DNA of 64,000 nt from Acholoe squamosa (taxonomy: Eukaryota > Annelida > Polychaeta > Phyllodocida > Polynoidae). Positions 48,165-58,130 of the stretch are shown piece after piece. The stretch is taken from assembly GCA_949317995.1 (NCBI GenBank), contig OX439043.1, forward strand, positions 55,941,339-56,005,338, given 5' to 3'. A program made the position numbers and the translations under genes. Position 1 is the first letter of the stretch. Every line of letters starts with the position of its first letter. Below the pieces are notes generated by a model that ran no database searches, was not told where the DNA came from, and saw only the letters and a list, made by a program, of their open reading frames with translations.

Positions 48165-49193
48165 GTGATGCTGGAGTTCCCCGACGTAGGAAGCACCAGA
48201 GGACAAGGAAGTAAGCCCCGAAAACAGCTAACCCCACAGAAGGTGTTGCCGGGGGGTAGCCCCTTCAGTGACTTAAGCTCCCCAGGAATACAGCTGGGGG
48301 AAGGCGACACTCCTGGCAGTTACACTATGTCTGCACACACGTTGGAGCAGATGTTAATCCAGATATCACCTGAGAAGAAGCAAGAGGAGGCAAAATCGAA
48401 GAGCTCTCCGGCGGGCCCACCTAGCGCTGGCACCCGCTCATCAGGGAAGAGGAAGAACCCCAGTGACTCGGCGGGGGGTAAAAGTGAGAAGAAGAGAGTA
48501 AAAAAGGATATCAAAGGGGGCAAGGGGAAGTCCTCGGCGGCAGCAGCATCAGCTCAGGCTTCTCCGGAGAGGGAGTGCAGCGGGGGGAGGCGGGGTGAGC
48601 AGCCGCCACCGGGCCCACCTGAGTCTTCGGGGGGGATAGTGGGGAGTCGGACTAAACCAGCTGTACGCACCAGCACCGCCGAAGTGAGGACTAAGATAGA
48701 CGAGGAAAAAGCTAAGATAGCAGACCTGTGTGCCAAGTACGGCAGGAAGGGGGAAACACCTAATCAAATGATGATAAGACTCAAGAGACTGTTCCCGGGG
48801 GCGGAGGTGGACTATGATTTAGTGGATCCGGGGTTTGAGGAGGAACTTAAGTCTTACGAGGAGGAGGTGTTGGGGGAGGGACCTAAGGAGGAAGCCGGAG
48901 GAAGTGGGGAAAAAGGGGGCCCAGTGGAGGTCCAGGGCACTGAACTCACATTGTATGGACTGGACACTTCGGTGAATGTCTCTGAGGCTACAGACGTGTC
49001 ACTAAACAGATCTCTTAATCTGGACGATGCCCTTGCTATGGTGAAAACTCCTTCGGCAGATACTTCGGCGGGGTCGGTGAAGGGGAAGGAATTGGGATTC
49101 TGCAGTACCCGCCGAGTCAGGGTCGGCGGCGCAAGGGGCGGTGGAGGAGGGGGTGTTCTCTACCTTATCTCCCACTGGACTGGCCGGGATTGA
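48165..49193 (+). CDS. Accessory ORF part 1 after pol, unknown function
   Basis: A long open frame downstream of integrase, whose natural start may be the ATG at 48327. It opens with MSAHTLEQMLIQIS, then a Lys/Ser-rich basic stretch (GKRKNPSDSAGGKSEKKRVK), probably a nuclear-targeting or nucleic-acid-binding region. A compact segment ADLCAKYGRKGETPNQMMIR and an acidic tail with SYEEEVLG follow. It has no signal peptide or membrane segment, so it is not an env gene. The frame shifts near 49090-49100 and continues in the next ORF. I do not recognise the family. Confidence 0.6.
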   Translation: MMLEFPDVGSTRGQGSKPRKQLTPQKVLPGGSPFSDLSSPGIQLGEGDTPGSYTMSAHTLEQMLIQISPEKKQEEAKSKSSPAGPPSAGTRSSGKRKNPSDSAGGKSEKKRVKKDIKGGKGKSSAAAASAQASPERECSGGRRGEQPPPGPPESSGGIVGSRTKPAVRTSTAEVRTKIDEEKAKIADLCAKYGRKGETPNQMMIRLKRLFPGAEVDYDLVDPGFEEELKSYEEEVLGEGPKEEAGGSGEKGGPVEVQGTELTLYGLDTSVNVSEATDVSLNRSLNLDDALAMVKTPSADTSAGSVKGKELGFCSTRRVRVGGARGGGGGGVLYLISHWTGRD

Positions 49194-49923
49194 TATTCAG
49201 ACGCAGCAGCTGAAGAAACAGTTGGAGGCGCTAGAAAAGAAAAGGGCAGCTGAAGACAAGAGAATAGAGGCAGAGGCAGAGGAGAAAAGGAAGAAAGCCC
49301 AAGAGGCAGAGCAGAAAAAGCAGCGAGATGAGGAGAGGAAGCAGCGGAAAGAGATAGAAAAGCAGGAGAGAGAAAAGGTGGAGGCGGAAAAGAGACAGAA
49401 GGAGAAGGATGAGAGGGAAGCCGCTAAACTCCTGGCCAGGCAGCAAAGGCAGGAGCAGTCACCGGTGAAAGGGGGGGAGGGGAGAGTGATAGCCATAGGA
49501 CTGGATGGGTTAGTGGTGAACTCGCCCCATGGCGAATTTCTCATGAAATTGGAACTAACTGACGCAGAGGAGGGGGAGACCAGAGTGCTACTACCGGCGG
49601 GGGTGAGGGCCTCCCTGAATGATGCTAAACTACCCCCACTGCCGATGGAGGCGGGACCACGTGTAACAGTGTTATCAAACTGGGAGCCGGGGACTCCGGT
49701 GACATCCACCCCCGCACCCACAGCTCCGCCACCGGACAGTCCTGGTGCATCTCCACAGCCCGGGACGTCCGGCGGAGCTACGGAGGAAGGACATGCTGAG
49801 GAGGCTGGGGCGCGTAACCCCTGGCAATCGGATTACCAAGGGTCGGCGACCCTGAGACGACTGGCACAGAGACTACTGCCCCCGGAGGAGCAGGGGCCAG
49901 ATGTGCGCCAGTTAGCCCTTTAA
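49141..49923 (+). CDS. Accessory ORF part 2, coiled coil, unknown function
   Basis: Continues the accessory protein in a shifted frame. About 100 residues (QLKKQLEALEKKRAAEDKR onward) are almost pure Glu, Lys, Arg, Gln and Ala, forming a long charged coiled coil. A small globular-looking segment (VIAIGLDGLVVNSPHGEFLM) and a Pro/Thr/Ser-rich tail follow. The stop TAA is at 49921-49923. Probably the C-terminal half of one protein of about 530 residues with part 1. Confidence 0.6.
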   Translation: MEEGVFSTLSPTGLAGIDIQTQQLKKQLEALEKKRAAEDKRIEAEAEEKRKKAQEAEQKKQRDEERKQRKEIEKQEREKVEAEKRQKEKDEREAAKLLARQQRQEQSPVKGGEGRVIAIGLDGLVVNSPHGEFLMKLELTDAEEGETRVLLPAGVRASLNDAKLPPLPMEAGPRVTVLSNWEPGTPVTSTPAPTAPPPDSPGASPQPGTSGGATEEGHAEEAGARNPWQSDYQGSATLRRLAQRLLPPEEQGPDVRQLAL

Positions 49924-50035
49924 GTGCAGAGCAAAAATTGTTGCCTTGGCCATGGGGACGGCCTCTGAAAAAAGTTTAGTTCCTAGAGGACGAGCCTATT
50001 TTCATATCCTATACTAATCCTATATAACTTGCATC

Positions 50036-50130
50036 GACTATAGTCGACGCTAGGCCTGCCATGGTGTCGACTATAGTCGATGCTAGGCCTACCATGGTGT
50101 CGACTATAGTCGATGCTAGCCCTCAATAGG
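50036..50130. repeat. Three 33-bp tandem repeats with palindromic core
   Basis: The unit contains TCGACTATAGTCGA, a perfect 14-bp palindrome, followed by GCTAGGCCTACCATGGTG. Two full copies and one diverged copy lie between the accessory ORFs. Confidence 0.9.
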
Positions 50131-50352
50131 TTAGGGGAGGGGAGCCAGACCACCTCTCTAGTGATGGTCCCAGGAGGTGAGTTCGAGACTGTGGTTATAA
50201 CCCGGAACAGATTTGTGGACTTAAGCCAACGGTATACCTGTAAAACCTGCGGCCGGCCCTGGGAGCAGCAGCAGCCGGAGACGGAGGAGGCTGCAGGAGA
50301 GGGGGAACCGGAGGAGGACGGTGAGGAGGAAGACGACGACGCGGCTGAATAA
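50113..50352 (+). CDS. Small accessory ORF with CxxC motif
   Basis: 79 codons before the 3' untranslated part of the gypsy element. The core is FETVVITRNRFVDLSQRY followed by CKTCGRPW, a possible half zinc-ribbon. The C-terminus is strongly acidic (EEDGEEEDDDAAE). An upstream in-frame stretch overlaps the 33-bp repeats, so the start is uncertain. Function unknown. Confidence 0.4.
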   Translation: MLALNRLGEGSQTTSLVMVPGGEFETVVITRNRFVDLSQRYTCKTCGRPWEQQQPETEEAAGEGEPEEDGEEEDDDAAE

Positions 50353-50734
50353 ACTAGGTAAGCTGGTCACTCCTTGTTGATAGCAGAGGTCGGGGAGCCG
50401 TTCGGGGAACGGGAGCGGTCGGGGAGGGCTGAGGAAGATATACGACAGGGTGGTTGGGGAGCAGCCTGGACCGAGTACACGGCCGGAGAAACGGGAGACG
50501 TTCGGCAGGGAAGGGCCGGAGCAGTTGTCGGGGAGGCAGTAAGACCGAAGTACACGGTCGGAGAAGGGAGGAGTTCGGCGGGAGCTGAGAGGAGGGAGAA
50601 GGACAACGGGGAACCCAGGGCCGAGTACACGGCTGGGGAGAAGGAAGGAAAAAGGGGGGGTCTTTTTGGTCGAAACGTTTACCAAATCGAACCTGTTGCC
50701 AAATGAAAACTTACCTGGGTGTCCTGTCTTCCAG

Positions 50735-50830
50735 TTCGGTGGAGCGCAGTCCAGAGGGAGGTCGGTGGAGCGCAGTCCGGAGGGAGGTCGGTGGAGCGCA
50801 GTCCGGAGGGAGGTCGGTGGAGGCAGTCCG
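50735..50830. repeat. 26-bp tandem repeats
   Basis: TCGGTGGAGCGCAGTCCGGA followed by GGGAGG is repeated three times plus a part unit, shortly upstream of the 3' LTR. Confidence 0.9.
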
Positions 50831-51084
50831 GAGAGGTATCGCTGCAGCACAACCGGGGCGGTGGAAGTGGACCCGGGGAAGAAGCAGACGGCCTTAAGCC
50901 TTAGGGGCCCAGAATTACTGGCGAAAGGGCCCATATTGCGATTGATCATTTGTAAATAATAACAACGATGTGTATGTAATATAACGACATTTTATTATTA
51001 TTCTCTCTCAGTGACGCTGTAGTTAACATAGGGACGTAGTTCTCCGTCCAGGGTATTAGTTTTTACACCCCCCAGAGTTTTAAA

Positions 51085-51098
51085 TTAGCTGGGAGGAG
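51085..51098 (+). promoter_or_regulatory. Polypurine tract of nested gypsy element
   Basis: AGCTGGGAGGAG lies directly before the 3' LTR, the expected place for the plus-strand primer. Confidence 0.7.
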
Positions 51099-51434
51099 TG
51101 TAGCGGAGAGGCTTGTCCGCCAAATGACTGCGTGGCAGTCATTCGGGGAAAGTCTCAACGCTCGGGAGTGGTCCGCCGAAACGCTGCACGAGAGGCAGCG
51201 TCTCGGTGGAGACTTGTATATAAAATGTGACTAGTTCCACCGGAGGTCAGATCCAGCCGACAGCCCGAGGTGAACAGTCAAGCAGCTAGCTCCCAGAGGA
51301 GGTTGCAGATGACATTTCTACCAGCAGATTGCATTTAGATGGTGTGGCCAAGGAGTGCCAGGGCAATAAACCAAGCGAGTTAATTTTACTTGACGGGTTG
51401 TGTTCTTCGATCATTCATAATACGAACGGGCGCT

Positions 51435-51437
<3 letters not shown>
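51099..51437 (+). repeat. 3' LTR of nested gypsy element
   Basis: 339 bp, with intact TATATAAAA (51217-51225) and AATAAA (51365-51370). The hairpin at 51122-51144 has loop GTG where the 5' LTR has CAC. Confidence 0.92.

Positions 51438-51493
<56 letters not shown>
51438..51493. repeat. (TA)n microsatellite, right flank of gypsy insertion
   Basis: About 28 TA units, the continuation of the repeat interrupted at 39429. Confidence 0.95.
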
Positions 51494-51496
<3 letters not shown>

Positions 51497-53553
51497 GTAA
51501 ATCTAAATTACATTTATGAGTTGATTACAGTAATATCTTTAGCATTTATAAGAATATCCCAAGTTTAACCCAAGACTAGAGGAACTCCACTGCAAGTAAC
51601 TATTTAAACAGGGGTAGACACTATCTTTTCCAGCCACTTGCCACCCCAGCCTGTAGGTTTAGAAATCTATGGGCTTGGAACTAAAGCTGCAGGCCCAGAA
51701 TAGACAGTTTATTTTTTTTAAGAGAAATTGATGATGGTCAATGGAATTAACCTTCATAGATGCCCCTCTGTAACCTTCTGAGGGCCATCCCTGACCCACA
51801 GGAAGGTAATTCTTTAGAAAACTATGTGCCAACAGCCAAAAGGCCAATGGCTCCCAGGCCAGCATTTATGTCTACACCTGTTTAATGATGTTAAGATTTC
51901 TTTGAAAATATTAATGTCAAAAGATGTATTATGACTTCTGGGAATGACTTCATAACTTTGATTCTAATAGGGATATTTAAGAAATTCTTTTGCCGTTGAA
52001 AAGCCCAGAAATTGGACATTTTGAAAAATATATTTTTGGTAAATCTGCACCTGTTATACACTGGCAAATGTCACATGTCACATTTTTGACAGAATGGCAT
52101 GTCTCTTGTCACTTTCATCTTGTTTTCTCATATCACATGTCAGTTTTAGATAAAAGGGTGCAATGTCAGAATGTCACCTCAAAATGACCAAATGTCACCA
52201 TGCCATTTTTAACCCCTTGGGGGCCACTATTTTGTGATGAATTGTTTGAGATATCAGGTCCTCGAAATGCACCACAATGCACCAAATGACCTCTAAAATC
52301 AAAAATTTTCTTCGGGGGCATGTTCACAGACTACACTAGTTACCATTATCAATTGCGAATTAAGTGCCCTTTTCTTGTGATGAGCCTATTACAGTGTTGC
52401 CGAAATGACACAAGCATAGGATCTAAATGGCCAGCGTCGGCGTATATCCCCCCTCGTATGTGCCCTAGAGATTCAGCCCAAAGGAGTGCCACAAGATTGC
52501 TTTATGGCTTATTATCAGTGGCAGTGGAACCACGGAGGCAGGGGGCAAACATATGCCCACTCAAATTTTATATTGGAGGATATGTTTTTGCCCGCCCCCA
52601 ACTTCTTTTCATATTTTCACTTTTTAGGACAGTATCACTGCACCATTATAGGGCCTACATTATCAATCCAATGGAGCAGGCAAATCATGCTATAAGAACT
52701 CATCAAACTGCAACATTTACTTCTAAAATTTCAAAAAAATTGTGTACGGGGTGGTGGTAGAGAATAATGTTGTAGGATTGCATTGGTGTGCGGAGAGATA
52801 TGGGGGCCTAGAACAATAAGGTGCCTGGTAGATCTGGGTTTCTTGGATAAGAGACAGAAGGAAATTGTGTGCTAAGTTGCTTCAAAATGCACCATTTACT
52901 TTCAAGACTTTCAAAATCTTTTCATCACCCTCACCCCTAGGTACTATCCTTTTTCAATATGGGTGCCCTCAGGTAGACACGCCTATCATAAAAAAAAATA
53001 TTTGAATGTAGCAAGTTTTCCTGGGGAGACCCCACTACGACAATAAATCTATTCAGTCTATAATTTAGTATCTTTTGCAAGTATCAGCAGAAATTACCCA
53101 CCCATCCCCCTTTGCACCCCCCCAAACTTTCAAATGGTTCCGCTGTCCTTATATGCAAGGTTTTTTGGTCCTGGGCTACAGCCCGGCTAGCATTGGCTCC
53201 AGGATTTTCAAATATGTCCAGCCCTGTGGTGGCGTCGGATCCACATAGCTTTGTTGTTCTTTCTCCAGGTCCGGGGGCAGGGCATGGTACCCTCACAAAA
53301 GTTCTCGGGGGTTCCCACCGACATCGAAACTCAGTTTAATGCCGGCAAATCCGGTTAGAGAAGGGCAAGCAACATCCTGTTACTGCCCCTCAGAGATGGA
53401 CCCTGTTACGGCATCGAGCTCCGCCTGCTCCTTGGTGGTGCGCTCAACAGACTGTGAAGCACCCTCCTCAAGTCGGTCGGAGAACGAGAGGTTCGCATCC
53501 AACGGATCTGCTCGATCCATTGTTGCACCCCAGTTGGAGGCTGAGTTCACGTC
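51494..53553. other. Outer-element internal sequence or repeats; no gene seen
   Basis: No supported gene. Carries a plus-strand copy of dispersed repeat G (about 51890-52040) and GTCACATGTCAC-type repeats (52060-52200). Open frames here lack recognisable domains. Confidence 0.4.
51890..52040 (+). repeat. Dispersed repeat G, copy 2
   Basis: Shares TGACTTC, ATAACTTTG, TTCTAATAG and AAGCCCAGAAATTGG with copies at about 37780-37925 (minus strand) and 62840-62990 (plus strand). Confidence 0.65.
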
Positions 53554-54632
53554 TCATGATTCCTCATCCCCACTGGAATGTAGAATCGTTGAGTCTGCAG
53601 AATTGCTCTCATCGTCAGCATCACGCTCTTGATCATGATCTCGCTGTTCCTCTGGGGAGGCAACATGTGGAGAGTTACTTTCAACCTTGATGACCTCGTT
53701 CACATCCATCTGCTGCTCAGCGGCTGAAGTCTTTTCAGTCATCGCCGGCGCAGAGGGTTCCTGGTGGATGACTACCATAGGAGCACTCAAAGGGGTTATG
53801 CCAACTAGGTCGGTGTGGATCCTAGGAGACAAGACTCTCTGAGGCTCGGGCGGAGCAGGCATGAGTGGTCCTGTGAAGTCAATCAGGGGAGCACTCAAAA
53901 CAGTAGAGGACGCAGCAGCAGGCTGTTGGTACACTGAGGGACCAAGAGATCGACCAGGGGTGTCAGATTTCGCCTGCGCCCCCGTCTCTCGTCCCAGGAT
54001 ATCCATAGCCGAGCTCAGACTATCTATCCTTGGGGAGGCCTGCCGAAGGGGATTCAAACTGCTGAACAACCGAAACACTACCGCCCAGCAGAAGGTACTT
54101 CTGTGTCTCAAGAGAAGGTTCTGTAGGTTTTGGTGTAAGTTTTCAAACCTGTTAGTGTTTGTCCTTCACCCACTGCTTAAGTTGAACCCCTAAAATCCTA
54201 TGAAATTCGCAGTCAATCTCTTCCCAGTCTTGGCAATGTCATAGTTGGCCTTCGACTCAAAGTTATTAAGGCGAGTCCTGACGTCCATGAGACGGGCTTC
54301 CATCTCTACTTGGACTGTCTGAAGCACCTCATCTCTCAGAGCTGGGAGTAGTTCCAGACGAAGAGTCCTGTTTGCTCTGTCGAACAGACCAAACAGAAAG
54401 GCAGTCGATTCCACTCGAAATGCCTCACCGAAATTATCTAGTGCTGCACTAACTGTGGTTTCCAACAGTCCATGGCATCGATCCGCGAATGATTTAGGAA
54501 GCCCAAGTTGGACGCTATCTCTCCAAACTTAGGCTGAGTCTTCTCCCATCGCTGTGTAGCCGACGGGGATTCAGCTCCTGAAGCAACCTTCGAGTATGCA
54601 ACACCAGCAACAGGGGTGCCGCAATGCTGCAA
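53554..54632 (-). pseudogene. Outer-element accessory region, C-terminal part
   Basis: Three overlapping minus-strand frames (54632-54438, 54465-54190, 54111-53554) continue the region above through frameshifts. The middle frame has a helical segment with FLFGLFDRANRTLRLELLP and ALRDEVLQTVQVEMEARL, likely an oligomerising coiled coil. The last frame is Pro/Ser-rich, then acidic (DHDQERDADDESNSADS). No known domain is recognised. Confidence 0.5.
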
Positions 54633-55012
54633 CGTGGTGCATCCTTACTACTCCCAGCTGCCGTAGCTGGCTTCCCTGTTCCGGGTGGGGTGCTGGTCGT
54701 AACCTTCTGCTGTTGATTACGACTAGCTTGAGAGTCCGACCCTTTAGTCCCCGACCCAGAGGCCTTGGATGTACCGGCCGAGGAATCCTTCCTTGGCTTA
54801 GACGGCTGAGAAGAAGGTGGCTTCGAGGCCTCCTTGGGCTTCGATATGGCTGCTTGTGGTTTCAGCTTCTTAGCCTCAGTCGAACCGGCAGTTTTTTTCA
54901 GCGTCAGTACAGTGGGTCCTCTTCTTCCTGCTCGTAGACGCCGAAGGTCCCTGATCGCAAGAGCGACTAGCCTCATGCTTTCTTCGTCGAGTGTGGTGCA
55001 GGCTCCATCCAC
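54515..55012 (-). pseudogene. Outer-element accessory region, Lys/Ser/Pro-rich part
   Basis: Begins MDGACTTLDEESMRLVALAI with a short helical arginine-rich stretch (RDLRRLRAGRRG), then a low-complexity Lys/Ser/Pro/Thr linker. The frame is lost near 54620. Composition suggests a disordered basic linker. Confidence 0.5.
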
Positions 55013-55615
55013 ATCCAGTGTGGAGAAGTTTTCTCCTGGCGCTCATATCTAGATAGTAGAGTCTCTACTAACTGGAAGGCTCCCTCGCAATTGTACTTGT
55101 GGGATTGTTTGTACAACTTAAGATGACACGCCATGAGACCCCTTCGAGACGTCACGAAGGTGCCACTGGTCGGGTGATCTGGGTTCATGTATAACAGGGG
55201 ACTGTGTCCTTGATATTTACACAACCAACTGCGGACGAATGGCTCGATGCTCCTCCACTAAGTGGTGAGCATACTGGCCGTTCGTGCTGTACGTGCGGGG
55301 CTGGAACCCTTTGCGCATGCAGTTCTCGAACACACAACGCTGCCCGGGATTGAAGATCCGCCAAGCAAAGCCGATCCTCTGTCTCTCGGGCAGTGAGATC
55401 CCCGATGCGTCAGAGGCATTCACAACATTCTCAATCATCGACACGTAACAGTCGATGGCATACAAATCATCAGAGAACCACTTCTCGTCATCACTGCCGT
55501 CGCGGCCCACTAGTGGAGGAAGGGACACCTGACCAGAACAGTTGTAGTCCTTCAATCGAGTCAGCTGTCTTTTATCGACGATTTCCTCCCATCGTTTAAC
55601 AGTTACGGCTGACAT
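54973..55615 (-). pseudogene. Outer-element accessory region, cysteine/histidine (zinc-finger-like) part
   Basis: Two minus-strand frames (55615-55217 and 55224-54973) abut with a one-base shift. The first has QRCVFENCMRKGF followed by AHHLVEEH, a C-x4-C...H-x5-H arrangement. The second has CKYQGH followed by GLMACHLKLYKQSH. Both look like C2H2-type zinc-binding modules with unusual spacing. It could bind nucleic acid in place of the missing zinc knuckle; this is inference. Confidence 0.5.
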
Positions 55616-56265
55616 ACGATTCCACTCCTAGACGCTTTAGCGGAATCAGGAGGGGAGGACACAGTGCTTTCCACAGAACCCGCCTCGACCTCCAGAGGTT
55701 CACCCTCAGTCTCAGGAGGATCAGTAGACTTACTACTCTTCTCCTTGACTGAGGTTTTCTTGGCAGACTGCTCCTTCTTCGTTGGCGCCTTGGGGATCTT
55801 GAAATCCTTCAGAGATCCTTTAGACACCCCCGTATCCTCAGAGGTCTTCTTACCCTTTGAGGACGAAGCAGACGGTTTCGACTTCAAGGCTTTAGAAGTC
55901 GACGGCTCGTCGACCTCCATCACCTCCGGAGAAGAGTCTGAAGACTGTGCTGCGGCGGCATCAGTCGCGGCTTTCAAGTCGCGCTTCTGCTGTTTAGCAA
56001 CCTCCTTCGCCTTGCAACGGAGCTCCTTCTCCTTCTCCTGTGAAGCCTCGAGGGCCCGTTGAGCCTCCTCCAACTGTTTTTGGAGGGCAGTTGCTACGCC
56101 AAGCTCCTGCTCAGGACGCATTCGCTTCTTCTTCTTCTTCTTCTTCTTCTTCTTCTTCTTCTTCTTTTTCTTCTTCTTCTTCTTCTTCTTCTTCTTCTTC
56201 TTCTTCTTCTTCTTCAAGCTCGTCGAAGAGCTGTACCCAGACAGCTTGTCGGATGAGTTCCCCAT
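55603..56265 (-). pseudogene. Outer-element accessory region, poly-lysine and coiled-coil N-terminus
   Basis: Opens MGNSSDKLSGYSSSTSLK, then about 30 consecutive lysines encoded by an AAG/GAA-type trinucleotide repeat. A charged coiled coil (QKQLEEAQRALEASQEKEKE) and a Ser/Lys-rich disordered tail follow. MGNSS could be a myristoylation-type N-terminus. The lysine run has probably expanded by slippage. Confidence 0.5.
56113..56216. repeat. (TTC)n trinucleotide repeat
   Basis: About 33 TTC units on the plus strand, broken once by CTTTTTC near 56163; on the minus strand it encodes poly-lysine. Confidence 0.95.
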
Positions 56266-57350
56266 GGTTCATTCTGAACTATGCGGCGGGAAGAAGACAA
56301 ATGAGACCCGAATCAGTTCTCAGACTGATCGAGCCTCAGGGAGTGCTTCCAAATAGCTCAAACTGTTCTCAGACGGAGCGAGCCTCGAAAGGTTCCTCGA
56401 GGGAACACGAACCTGCACTCAGGCAAGTCATGTCCCTCTAGCAGTGGGAGCTTCCCACGTGGAGGCGGCTGTGCTAAGCTAGGCTTAGTCCAGCAGATAT
56501 TCGCGATCTACTCTCACAAGCAGACCGCAAATGTGACTTCTCTGGTCCGCCGCACACCCTTTTATCCCTGTGGTGTGTGCACATGGCGCAATCTGATTGG
56601 AGGGACCAGGCACGGGACTGTAAGGAGCACCCTCATAGGCTGCGTCCCACACCATGGCATAACCAAATAAGGTATCTGTGCCAAAAGTGGAACGACTCAC
56701 TCTCCTCACACCGTCACGCTCTGGTTCTCCAGGCGCAATTTTAGCATTATACCGTTGTTCTATGCTGGCAAGGTATTCTAATGATAAAAGATAGGGTTAC
56801 TAAGGATACCTCCGTCTCACCTTATCCCTGGGGATAAAAAAATGGTTCTAATATAAATCTACCCATGGGCAGAATCCACCAGCAGATACTGAGAACCCAC
56901 CCACACGGTCTAGTTAAGCGGAAGATATCTCTTTTCACCACCTCAAATTAAGAGACGATCGTCAGACTTCTCATTGTGTAATTTTTTATTCTGGCGGTTT
57001 CACGTCTATAGACAGATATACCCAAGAATCATCAAACACAGGTCGGTACATCCACTATTTAGTATTGTGCGCATCACTCGAGAACTGTTTGGGTTTAGTC
57101 TCGGACTCCCCTTTCGATGTGCCCTGGCGTTTCCGTCGGGCTTGAGTCATAGGGCCAGTTTTGGGTTACTGATCTTTGACTTCAATTGAAACCCTTCGAT
57201 GTGAAGTTGTTTCAGTCATCGGCACCTTTAAGGGGTCACTCAGTGTACCCTTCTTTGAAGGCTGTTTTGATGCTTTTGGCTTATCTTGACTAGCCGGTCG
57301 ACCATGGCATCGTTTCGATGGCTTACTAGCATCCAACATTTCCACCTCAC
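56266..57350 (-). other. Outer-element internal sequence, weakly coding
   Basis: Two short minus-strand frames (56709-56485, and 57384-57166 reaching into this stretch) are Ser/Lys-rich or without features. Nothing is recognised. It separates the integrase remnant from the accessory region. Confidence 0.35.
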
Positions 57351-58130
57351 TCAATGTTCGAGCATCATCCTGCCGTTTTGACAACCACTTTTTGGTCGAT
57401 TTTTACCCTGAACTTTGGGTCGTGATCCTGTGATCTCTATTTCGACCTTTTCAGAATCAAACTTTACCTTCCTTGAGGCCTCCCGAAGGGGTGTGTCATT
57501 TTCAAGCTGCGGTTGCAACAGCTCAACAGGTTGTGATAGTTCTATGCCCAACCACAGACGTAGCCTATCCACATTACTTTTCTGCCACCTACCTCGAGAC
57601 GATCAAAGTAGAACTGTCGACTCAGAGAGAATAGAATCTACTACGAACGGCCCATCCCAGTTAGGGGCCAGCTTCATAGCTGCCTGGGGTGTGTGGTACT
57701 CCACCACCTGTTCCCCAACTGAGTATCTTCTCTGCTTCAGCCCATAGTTGTACCCGACTTTTTGGCGTTCAGCAGATTTTCCCAAGTTCTCCCTTACCAG
57801 GCTATAACTTTCTCTCATTCGATCTCGAAGCTGTTCCACAAATGTAACGGAACAGGGTACCTCGAGTAGGTTATCGATGAAACCAAAGATTACATCAGCT
57901 GGCATGAGAATTTCTTACCCGAATACCATCATATTTGGACTGCAACCAGTAGAACTATGTTCAGAGCTATTGTATGCCGAGAATACATATTTGACCTGTT
58001 CATCCCAGTTATCCATATGTTTATCGACCCATCCAAGTTGGGGGCCAACTATTGAACCTTTCCACCTGACCATCACTTTGAGGACAAATTGAGCAGCAGG
58101 AACTTTCCTTCACTCGATAGCTTTGAGTAA
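57351..58130 (-). pseudogene. pol: Integrase C-terminal remnant of outer element
   Basis: On the minus strand, SDGQVERFN (holding the last catalytic glutamate of the DDE core) lies at about 58060-58090. VDKHMDNWDEQVKYVFSAYN and STGCSPNMMVFG follow, with a TAA stop where an arginine is usual. The 57905-57603 frame continues the integrase tail (KLAPNWDGPFVV). A last stop precedes VDRLRLWLG, the usual gypsy pol end. A frameshift lies near 58040. The N-terminal two thirds of pol are missing. Confidence 0.8.

Larger units (their letters stand above)
39430..51437 (+). mobile_element. Nested Ty3/gypsy LTR retrotransposon, 12.0 kb, defective
   Basis: Two 339-bp LTRs (39430-39768, 51099-51437) with TGTAGC/GCTACA ends, a primer-site-like TGGTGACAGCGG one base after the 5' LTR and a GGGAGGAG polypurine tract before the 3' LTR. 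Order: gag, protease, reverse transcriptase, RNase H, integrase, accessory ORFs, which is the Ty3/gypsy order. It is defective: gag is split by a 4.3-kb element, pol has frameshifts and an in-frame stop, and the integrase core is deleted. Coding regions are far more GC- and purine-rich than the host background. Confidence 0.93.

Noticed and set aside
49197-49721. 174-aa Ser/Leu-rich minus-strand ORF
   Set aside because: Antisense of the Glu/Lys-rich coiled coil; composition is the mirror of GAG/AAG codons.
50113-51098. An env gene in the nested gypsy element
   Set aside because: No signal peptide, membrane segment or furin-type site in any post-pol frame; the sequence is charged and low in hydrophobics.
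51329-51568. ORF with alternating Ile-Tyr
   Set aside because: Translation of the TA microsatellite.
56040-56441. Poly-Ser and poly-Leu ORFs on the plus strand
   Set aside because: Frames of the TTC trinucleotide repeat; the minus-strand poly-Lys frame fits the neighbouring coding region better.
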